From NCBI GenBank assembly GCA_900557405.1, contig USSF01000054.1, positions 1 through 16,079 on the forward strand: a stretch of DNA of 16,079 nt, written 5' to 3'. The translations under genes were made by a program, and so were the position numbers. The stretch comes from an uncultured Prevotella sp. Its GTDB lineage: Bacteria > Bacteroidota > Bacteroidia > Bacteroidales > Bacteroidaceae. This document shows positions 7,772-13,199 of the stretch, one piece after another. Numbering within the stretch: position 1 is the stretch's first letter; each line of letters begins with the position of its first letter. The notes beneath the pieces were generated by a model, which was given only the letters and a program-made list of their open reading frames with translations, was not told the DNA's origin and did not search any database.

Positions 7772-9367
7772 TTATTTTTTCTCGAACTTGCTGTAGATGA
7801 CGAAGAGCTTGAGTTTTATGTTGTTTTTGTTTGCCGGGACGAGTCCGTCGCCTCTCTGCAGGCGTGTCTCCGTCATGCCCATGTTGTGCTGCACCTTCAC
7901 AAGCTGCTGCGTGTTGTTGCGCGTCTCGTATTTTGCTGTCACCGGCACGATGTAAACCTTGTTCCAGTCGCTGTTTGCTACGGCGTAGGCGTTTTTCTTG
8001 TCGTTCCATGTGTTCCATGCGGCACTACTTTTGTCGGCAGGTTCTTCGCCAATCTCCTTCTTCCTTGTGTCATACATATATTTAATAAGGTTAGAGATAT
8101 TGTGGAACGTGTATGAATTTGCGAGAGTATTCGATGTGGTGTTGTCTGCTGCCGAGTATGTGGCGAGGAACGACTCCTTGTTGTCCGCAAGCTTCCCGTC
8201 CTCGAAGAATCCTTTCAGCTTGTCCTTCTGCACCATCAGCAGGGTTGACGGGTAGCTGAAGCTGTGGCCCTCATGGTTGGTGTTGTTGATGCGTGTCAGC
8301 GAGAGGCGTGCGGAATTTATCGTATCGCTCTTGTGCTCGTCCATCACCTCGTCCACGGGAATCGTCAGTTCGGTGTAGATGCCGGCAGGCGACTTGACAT
8401 AGGTGCATGTCGGATCTTCCAGGTCTATCTTGCCCAGGTTGCCGTTGATTCTTGTTGTCTGCAGTACCTCTTCCGTTCCGGCGAATGTAGAAACCACACT
8501 TGATATAGTGTCCTTCTTCGTGCCGTCGGCATTGGTCTTCTCGTATTTGTATTTATAGTATACGAGCATCTGGCTCATGTATATGTAGGCCATGGATCCA
8601 AGACCATCGGCCGACTTGAAGTAGAAGCCTGGACATACGTTGTGGATGAATGTATAGGCGTTCTTGTAGTTCTTTGGGTCCTCAAAGTATTTCTGCATCA
8701 GATACGTGCCGTAGTTGTGGTAGCCCTTTCCGTCTTTCGAGTGGTATGCGTAGCTACCTATGATGGCTGTGCTGTCGGCGTTCAGCTTCGTGTTAGGTAG
8801 TTTTATCCTTATCACGCCCACGGTGTCCTTCGCATTGTCATACAGCGTGTAGGTTTTCTTTACGTCCACCGCTCCGCCATCCGTCCGGCACAGGGTCTCG
8901 GGGTTGAAGTCTGAGTAGTTATAGTCTTTCTTGTTCTCCTCCAGCGGCGTTCCCATCTCTATTGCTCTTACCTTCATCGTGGAGAGTGAGTCTCCGAAAT
9001 AATTGTCATAATAGAGGTATATTACGCATGAGTCGGCAATCAGTCTGCCGTCTTTCAGCTTGCTCATTATCGTGCTCTTCTCCGGCAGCTGTGTCCCTTC
9101 GAGAGTGTAGAACTGTGTGCAGAAGTCTCCTGAAACGAAGGAGCCTGTCTCCGGATCCTTCACTTTTCCCAGATATCCCGTTGTACTCCTTGAATATACT
9201 GCGCCTGCTGTGGCGGAGCCTGATGCTACGGAGAATGTGTCGCACTTCACGTTCACATTGTCGAGATTGTCCACGATGGAACCCCCGATCAAGTCGGTCG
9301 TGTCGTCGCACGACATGAGGCAGGTCGCTATTGTGGCAATGAGGAATAATAGCTTTTTACTTTTCAT
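7772..9367 (-). CDS. DUF4270 surface lipoprotein
   Basis: Protein of 531 aa with a lipoprotein signal peptide: basic MKSKK, a hydrophobic core, and lipobox LMSC with the lipidated Cys at residue 20. The Cys is followed by DD, an acidic signal of the kind linked in Bacteroidetes to export of lipoproteins to the outer surface. The remainder is beta-rich with repeated runs of the form 'ADSCVIYLYYDNYFGDS' and matches the DUF4270 family in length and in its C-terminal LKLFVIYSKFE ending. The molecular role of the family is unknown. It lies 110 nt downstream of the GT5-like gene and 17 nt upstream of the 43-aa gene in one operon ended by the terminator at 7572-7610. It is probably anchored in the outer membrane. 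Confidence 0.88.
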   Translation of the reverse strand: MKSKKLLFLIATIATCLMSCDDTTDLIGGSIVDNLDNVNVKCDTFSVASGSATAGAVYSRSTTGYLGKVKDPETGSFVSGDFCTQFYTLEGTQLPEKSTIMSKLKDGRLIADSCVIYLYYDNYFGDSLSTMKVRAIEMGTPLEENKKDYNYSDFNPETLCRTDGGAVDVKKTYTLYDNAKDTVGVIRIKLPNTKLNADSTAIIGSYAYHSKDGKGYHNYGTYLMQKYFEDPKNYKNAYTFIHNVCPGFYFKSADGLGSMAYIYMSQMLVYYKYKYEKTNADGTKKDTISSVVSTFAGTEEVLQTTRINGNLGKIDLEDPTCTYVKSPAGIYTELTIPVDEVMDEHKSDTINSARLSLTRINNTNHEGHSFSYPSTLLMVQKDKLKGFFEDGKLADNKESFLATYSAADNTTSNTLANSYTFHNISNLIKYMYDTRKKEIGEEPADKSSAAWNTWNDKKNAYAVANSDWNKVYIVPVTAKYETRNNTQQLVKVQHNMGMTETRLQRGDGLVPANKNNIKLKLFVIYSKFEKK

Positions 9368-9410
9368 AAGCTTTATCTGTATCTTTGCTTTGGCCTTTGG
9401 CGTAATCGTC

Positions 9411-9431
9411 TCCCGTACCGCTTGTACGGGA
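9411..9431. other. 8-bp hairpin in the GT5-like/DUF4270 spacer
   Basis: Arms TCCCGTAC (9411-9418) and GTACGGGA (9424-9431) pair perfectly around the 5-nt loop CGCTT. On the minus strand no T-run follows, so it is not a complete terminator. In the 110-nt spacer between two co-directional genes it could stabilise the upstream message end, mark a processing site or attenuate downstream expression. No promoter box was found in this spacer in the gene direction. Confidence 0.5.
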
Positions 9432-9477
9432 ACGGTCTGCCGTATAGTCCTATAGTGGTGATGAAAATTTGTTTATG

Positions 9478-10299
9478 TCATTCGGCGTCACCGTAGACGC
9501 TGTCGTAGAACTTGTCGTATGCGTCGACGTCAACCTCCGTCGTGTCGGCCTGCGAGAGGAAGGGCAGCCCCTTTGCCTTTGCATATTCCACGAGCTCCTG
9601 GTTTACGCCCGGTCCGGCTTCCACCACTCCATCGGAGTAGTCGATGGCGAACTTCTGAAATTCCGTGAAATCGAACTTCTCCTTGTAGTTGTCGAGCACG
9701 TCGCCATGTGCGTCTTTGAACTCGAGACACTGGCGGAATGTAGGCTCGATGTCCTTCTTCAGCCCGTTGCCGAAGAGCGAAGTTACGATCCTTGCGTTTG
9801 CAAATGAAGGCTCGTCCTTGTATGCCGTTTTGACGTAGTAGGGCAGTATTGAACCTATCCATCCCTGACAGTGTATGATGTCCGGAGTCCAGTGGAGCTT
9901 CTTGATGGTCTCGAGCACCCCGCGTGCGAAGAATATCGAGCGCTCGCCGTTGTCCTCGTATTCCTCCCCGTTCTCGTCGGCTGCCATCTGGCGCTTTGTG
10001 AAATAGTCGTCGTTGTCGATGAAATACACCTGTATTCTTGTCGCCGGGATTGACGCCACCTTGATAATCAGCGGATGGTCGGTCTCGTCGAAGATTATCA
10101 TCATGCGCGAGAGGCGTATGACTTCGTGCAACTGTCCTCTCCTTTCGTTGATATTGCCCCATTTGGGCATGAAGGTGCGGATTTCGTAGCCTTTTTCTAT
10201 GATTGACTGTGGAAGCTGACGTCCGAGCAGTGACATCTCGCTGTCATGAACATAAGGTTTTATCTCTTGGTTGATAAATAGAATTTTTTTTGCCTTCAT
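9478..10299 (-). CDS. Stand-alone GT5 (glycogen/starch synthase-like) N-terminal domain protein
   Basis: Protein of 273 aa matching only the N-terminal Rossmann half of glycogen synthase; the C-terminal GT1 half is absent. It opens KKILFINQEIKPYV, like the beta1-loop of GlgA, but the ADP-glucose-binding K-x-G-G-L is replaced: residues 18-22 are HDSEM. The later H-x-H-D-W motif is HCQGW at 143-147. The family context RTFMPKWGNINERR and YFIDNDDYF is intact. Databases usually call such Bacteroidales proteins glycogen synthase, but with these losses glucosyl transfer is doubtful; a regulatory or binding role is an inference. The start is the ATG at 10299, after MM; a TTG at 10323 lies inside the -7 box and is rejected. 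First gene of the operon with DUF4270 and divergent from panC. Confidence 0.85.
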   Translation of the reverse strand: MKAKKILFINQEIKPYVHDSEMSLLGRQLPQSIIEKGYEIRTFMPKWGNINERRGQLHEVIRLSRMMIIFDETDHPLIIKVASIPATRIQVYFIDNDDYFTKRQMAADENGEEYEDNGERSIFFARGVLETIKKLHWTPDIIHCQGWIGSILPYYVKTAYKDEPSFANARIVTSLFGNGLKKDIEPTFRQCLEFKDAHGDVLDNYKEKFDFTEFQKFAIDYSDGVVEAGPGVNQELVEYAKAKGLPFLSQADTTEVDVDAYDKFYDSVYGDAE

Positions 10300-10320
10300 C
10301 ATATTTCGCTTTAATAGCTG

Positions 10321-10328
10321 CAAAGGTA
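10321..10328 (-). promoter_or_regulatory. Bacteroidetes -7 box of the GT5-like operon
   Basis: CAAAGGTA on the plus strand reads TACCTTTG on the minus strand, a full TAnnTTTG match. It lies about 20 nt before the ATG at 10299, giving a short leader. No good -33 TTTG was found at the usual distance in the A/T-rich sequence upstream, so the call rests on the -7 box and its placement. Confidence 0.6.
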
Positions 10329-10414
10329 CGAAAAAAAACTTACTTATTTATCTTAATTGTGTAAAATCACTCAAAAGTCATTGTTTATTGGCATTTTTTT
10401 AAACATATTCTTTC

Positions 10415-10441
10415 TTGTTTAAGAAAAATGTTGTTATTTTG
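10415..10441 (+). promoter_or_regulatory. Candidate promoter for panC-panD
   Basis: TTG (10415-10417) and TATTTTG (10435-10441), 17 nt apart, approximate the Bacteroidetes -33 and -7 elements; the -7 lacks one T of TAnnTTTG. The short palindrome TTTCTT-gttt-AAGAAA (10411-10426) overlaps it and might be an operator. Initiation here would give a panC leader of roughly 100 nt containing the hairpin at 10459-10497. Confidence 0.4.
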
Positions 10442-10458
10442 CACCGAATTTAATACTT

Positions 10459-10497
10459 GGCGCGGGAGCGTCCTTTCGTGGGGCGAAACCTGGCGCC
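10459..10497 (+). promoter_or_regulatory. GC-rich structured leader hairpin upstream of panC
   Basis: GGCGC (10459-10463) pairs with GCGCC (10493-10497). GGG (10464-10466) pairs with CCT (10489-10491), leaving one bulged G. An internal loop AG/AAA follows, then CGTCC (10469-10473) pairs with GGGCG (10481-10485) around a 7-nt loop. This compact 39-nt element is far more GC-rich than the surrounding A/T-rich spacer. It has no T-run after it, so it is not a terminator. It lies 56 nt before the panC ATG and may be a cis-regulatory RNA. The pan RNA motif, known upstream of pantothenate genes in other phyla, is one candidate; assignment to it is unproven. Confidence 0.5.
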
Positions 10498-10553
10498 TTG
10501 TTGTTTACTGCAATTTCCATGTCAATACGACAATATATAATATATAATTCCAA

Positions 10554-11408
10554 ATGAAAGTATTTCATAAGATAGCAGACCTCCAGAATGAACTTTTTGC
10601 CGCACGCAAGGAGGGCAAGACTGTGGGTCTCGTCCCCACTATGGGGGCTCTTCATGAGGGGCACGCCTCTTTGGTGTCCCGTAGTGTCAGGGAGAACGAC
10701 GTGACGGTGGTTTCCGTATTTGTCAACCCCACACAGTTCAACGACAAGACCGACCTCAACACATATCCGCGCACGCTCGAGGCAGACTGTAGACTGCTTG
10801 AGGGAGTCGGTGCCGACTACGTACTCGCCCCGTCGGTGGAGGAGATGTATCCAGAGCCCGATAATCGTCATTTCGAGTTTCCGCCCGTCTCCACGGTGAT
10901 GGAGGGAGCCCACCGTCCCGGACATTTCAACGGAGTGTGCCAGGTAGTGAGCCGCCTGTTCTATATCGTGCGCCCCGACAGGGCATATTTCGGAGAGAAG
11001 GACTGGCAGCAGATTGCTGTCATCAAGGCGATGGTGAAGTATCTCGGACTGAAGTTGCAGATTGTGGAGTGCCCTATCGTGAGGGAGACCGACGGACTGG
11101 CCAAGTCTTCGCGCAACACTCTGCTTGCGCCCGACGAAATGGAGGTTGCCCCTAGTATCTACAAGTATCTGAAGGAAAGCCTCGACTATGCCAAAAGCCA
11201 CACGCTGAAGGATACCCACGACTGGGTGGTGGAGAATATTAACGCCGTCAAGGGGCTCGAGGTAGAATATTTCTCCATTGTCAATGGCGACACATTGCTT
11301 GATGTGCAGGACTGGAGCGATTCCGACAATATCGTGGGTTGCATAACGGTCTACTGCGGCAAGAAGCCTATCCGACTCATTGACCATATCAAGTATAACG
11401 TAAAATAA
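10554..11408 (+). CDS. panC: Pantothenate synthetase (pantoate-beta-alanine ligase)
   Basis: Joins pantoate and beta-alanine, with ATP and a pantoyl-adenylate intermediate, to form pantothenate, the coenzyme A precursor; cytoplasmic. The nucleotidyl-transferase HIGH-type motif MGALHEGH is at residues 30-37, FVNPTQFN at 56-63, FGEKDWQQ at about 146-153 and the KMSKS-like loop K-S-S-R-N at 184-188. The 284-aa length is normal. panD, which supplies beta-alanine, follows 19 nt later in the same direction, so both steps are one transcript. A structured leader precedes the gene. Confidence 0.97.
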   Translation: MKVFHKIADLQNELFAARKEGKTVGLVPTMGALHEGHASLVSRSVRENDVTVVSVFVNPTQFNDKTDLNTYPRTLEADCRLLEGVGADYVLAPSVEEMYPEPDNRHFEFPPVSTVMEGAHRPGHFNGVCQVVSRLFYIVRPDRAYFGEKDWQQIAVIKAMVKYLGLKLQIVECPIVRETDGLAKSSRNTLLAPDEMEVAPSIYKYLKESLDYAKSHTLKDTHDWVVENINAVKGLEVEYFSIVNGDTLLDVQDWSDSDNIVGCITVYCGKKPIRLIDHIKYNVK

Positions 11409-11427
11409 CAGAACAGATTAAGCGAGT

Positions 11428-11775
11428 ATGTTTATTGAAGTATTGAAGAGTAAACTGCATTGCGTGCAGGTGACCCAGGCCAATCTGAACTACATGGGCA
11501 GCATCACCATCGATGAGGACCTGATGGATGCTGCTAACCTGATTGCCGGCGAGAAGGTGCAGATAGTTGACAATAACAACGGAGAACGTTTCGAAACCTA
11601 TATAATAAAGGGCGAGCGCGGCAGCGGCTGCATCTGTCTCAACGGGGCTGCAGCTCGCAAATGCCTCGTGGGCGACACGGTGATAATAATCGCCTATGCG
11701 CTGATGGACTTCGAGGAAGCCAAGACATTCCAGCCCACAGTGGTATTCCCTGTGGACAACAGAATTCAGAAGTGA
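11428..11775 (+). CDS. panD: Aspartate 1-decarboxylase precursor
   Basis: Converts L-aspartate to beta-alanine for PanC. The 115-aa proenzyme self-cleaves between Gly24 and Ser25 in the sequence NYMGSITID, giving a beta chain and an alpha chain with an N-terminal pyruvoyl group. Lys9, Arg54 and Tyr58 correspond to the residues used in the E. coli enzyme, so it should be active. It is the second gene after panC. Its TGA stop is the first part of the word TGAAAAATCATT, which also occurs behind fusA2, and it runs into a long palindrome facing hemW. Confidence 0.97.
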   Translation: MFIEVLKSKLHCVQVTQANLNYMGSITIDEDLMDAANLIAGEKVQIVDNNNGERFETYIIKGERGSGCICLNGAAARKCLVGDTVIIIAYALMDFEEAKTFQPTVVFPVDNRIQK

Positions 11776-11783
11776 AAAATCAT

Positions 11784-11885
11784 TAGACGAGTAGACAAGT
11801 AAACAAGTAGACGAGGAGATGTCATTTGACCACCTGTACAAAAAGACAAATCTCCTCGTCTACTTGTTTATTCGTCCCTCGTCTA
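11784..11885. terminator. Long palindrome between convergent panD and hemW, likely bidirectional terminator
   Basis: The arms 11800-11820 and 11850-11870 are a perfect 21-bp inverted repeat around a 29-nt loop. The pairing resumes further out, where TAGACGAG (11784-11791) matches CTCGTCTA (11878-11885). The outer right arm includes the hemW stop codon (11883-11885). The left arm is built of four tandem 8-mers, TAGACGAG, TAGACAAG, TAAACAAG and TAGACGAG (11784-11815). A T-run is lacking, but the position between two converging genes suits transcript termination or end protection in both directions. It may also be a copy of a dispersed palindromic repeat. Confidence 0.75.
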
Positions 11886-13019
11886 CACATGCATCAGGTC
11901 GCTCATCACGCTGTCGCTGACAAACAACCCTCTTCTGGTCAGCGAGAGTGTCTGCCGGCTCTCGTCCATATGCAGCAGACCGCCGGTGACGTGCCTCCCC
12001 GCCTCCCTCATCAGGAAGTCATAGTATTCTTTGCCGAACTCCCTCCTTATCATTCCCAGGCCAATGCCCTCCTTCGTGCGCAGGCGCGTCATCACGGTGT
12101 CGTCAAACATCATGTCCCTTGTCAGCACCTCCCTCTCGGCAGGCACCCTGCCTTCCGCTATCGCTGCGATGTATTTCCTCACGTCGGCCACGTTCCATTG
12201 TCTCGACGTTCCGTCGTAAGAGTGGGCGGCGCTCCCTATGCCAGAATATGCCACGCCCTCCCAGTAGCTGCTGTTGTGGCGCGACCTGAAGTCAGGTTTG
12301 GCGAAATTGCTAATCTCGTAGTGTTCATACCCCGCACCGGCAAGCTCGTCAATGAGCGTCTCATACATCCATAGGCTTGTCTCTTCATCCGTCTCCCTGA
12401 TTCTTCCGCTCTCGAGCATCCCGTAGAGTGGAGTGCCCTCCTCATACATCAGACTATAGGCCGAGATGTGCTCCACGCCCAGTCTCACGGCCCTCCGTAT
12501 ATCCTCAAGCCAGGTTTCTCTGCTTTCTCCAGGAAAGCCGAACATCAGGTCGATGCTGATGTTGCTGATGCCCGTCTCTCTCAGTCTTTCCACTGCCTCA
12601 CCTATCTGTCCTGCACTGTGTCTGCGGCCAGCAAAGCGCAACATCTCCTCCGAGAAACTCTGCGCTCCCATGCTCACCCTGTTTACGGGCGACTGCGCGA
12701 GAAATTCCGCAAACTCCGGCGTAACGTCGTCCGGGTTACACTCAATGGTGATTTCCGCACCCTCCGTGTCCACCTTATTATATTTATAGACGGCTTCGAA
12801 AATCTTGGATATTTCCTCCTGCGCCAGTTGCGATGGCGTACCGCCGCCCAGGTATACCGTGGAGACCGGCTCGTGTAGATAGTCTCCCCTGAGGCGTATT
12901 TCCTCGCATAGAGCGCCCACGTAATCCCTCCTCAGGGCATGATGCGCCGTGGTGGAGTAGAAGCCGCAGTATATGCAGCGGCTCTTGCAGAACGGAATGT
13001 GAATGTATAAACCTGCCAT
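11883..13019 (-). CDS. hemW: Heme chaperone HemW (HemN-like radical SAM protein)
   Basis: Radical-SAM protein of 378 aa. The Fe-S cluster motif CxxxCxxC is at Cys11, Cys15 and Cys18 in IHIPFCKSRCIYCGF; GGGTPS at 58-63 is the SAM-glycine region. A HemN_C-type C-terminus follows. Coproporphyrinogen oxidase HemN has a fourth Cys two residues after the third; here that residue is Phe (CGF), which marks the HemW subfamily. HemW binds heme and is thought to pass it to acceptor proteins in the cytoplasm. The start is ATG 13019 (MAGLYIHIPF) rather than an upstream start at 13040, because family members begin just before the cluster motif. Convergent with panD, divergent from fusA2. Confidence 0.93.
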   Translation of the reverse strand: MAGLYIHIPFCKSRCIYCGFYSTTAHHALRRDYVGALCEEIRLRGDYLHEPVSTVYLGGGTPSQLAQEEISKIFEAVYKYNKVDTEGAEITIECNPDDVTPEFAEFLAQSPVNRVSMGAQSFSEEMLRFAGRRHSAGQIGEAVERLRETGISNISIDLMFGFPGESRETWLEDIRRAVRLGVEHISAYSLMYEEGTPLYGMLESGRIRETDEETSLWMYETLIDELAGAGYEHYEISNFAKPDFRSRHNSSYWEGVAYSGIGSAAHSYDGTSRQWNVADVRKYIAAIAEGRVPAEREVLTRDMMFDDTVMTRLRTKEGIGLGMIRREFGKEYYDFLMREAGRHVTGGLLHMDESRQTLSLTRRGLFVSDSVMSDLMHV

Positions 13020-13037
13020 ATAACATAAATTTGGCTG

Positions 13038-13045
13038 CAAAAGTA
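13038..13045 (-). promoter_or_regulatory. -7 box of hemW
   Basis: CAAAAGTA on the plus strand reads TACTTTTG on the minus strand, a full TAnnTTTG match. It ends 19 nt before the hemW ATG at 13019, so the leader is very short. No clear -33 box was found. The centre of the CRP-like palindrome at 13061-13084 would be about 40 bases upstream of the inferred hemW start site. Confidence 0.55.
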
Positions 13046-13060
13046 CTAATATGTTTTAAA

Positions 13061-13084
13061 AAAAATGTGAATTGTGACATTTTT
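13061..13084. promoter_or_regulatory. CRP/FNR-family-like inverted repeat between hemW and fusA2
   Basis: Perfect 8-bp arms AAAAATGT (13061-13068) and ACATTTTT (13077-13084) flank the spacer GAATTGTG. Its inner part contains AAATGTGA, identical to the CRP half-site, and TGACATTT, one base off the other half, with a spacer of 4 rather than the 6 of E. coli. It is centred about 49 bases before the inferred fusA2 start site. The Bacteroides CRP-family regulator Cur is reported to activate fusA2 under carbon limitation, so this is a reasonable operator candidate. Confidence 0.5.
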
Positions 13085-13085
13085 C

Positions 13086-13116
13086 TTTGTGAAATGCAGA
13101 AAAAATGATAACTTAG
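13086..13116 (+). promoter_or_regulatory. Candidate fusA2 promoter
   Basis: TTTG (13086-13089) and TAACTTAG (13109-13116, one mismatch to TAnnTTTG) are 19 nt apart, the usual Bacteroidetes spacing. Transcription would begin near 13122, leaving a leader of about 78 nt. A second plus-strand TAAATTTG (13026-13033) has no upstream partner and lies at the hemW start, so it is less likely. Confidence 0.5.
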
Positions 13117-13199
13117 ATGCCGTTAAATCTAATTATCGGTCGGAAACGAAGGCAAAGACCTGCTTCCAGTTGACGACATGAACCTAAATCTATAATAAC

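Noticed and set aside
7755..8018. N-terminal extension of the 43-aa mini-protein to 131 aa
   Set aside because: The extension is read out of frame through DUF4270; only the last 43 codons lie outside that gene and look like a protein start.
9380..9387. Plus-strand TATCTTTG matching the -7 consensus upstream of DUF4270
   Set aside because: It points away from the operon, has no plus-strand gene downstream and no -33 partner; taken as chance.
10299..10323. Upstream TTG start for the GT5-like protein (281 aa)
   Set aside because: That TTG is part of the TACCTTTG -7 box, so it would be upstream of the transcription start; the family begins at the ATG used.
10434..11387. 317-aa minus-strand ORF opposite panC
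   Set aside because: It is antisense to panC, whose motifs are unmistakable; a shadow frame.
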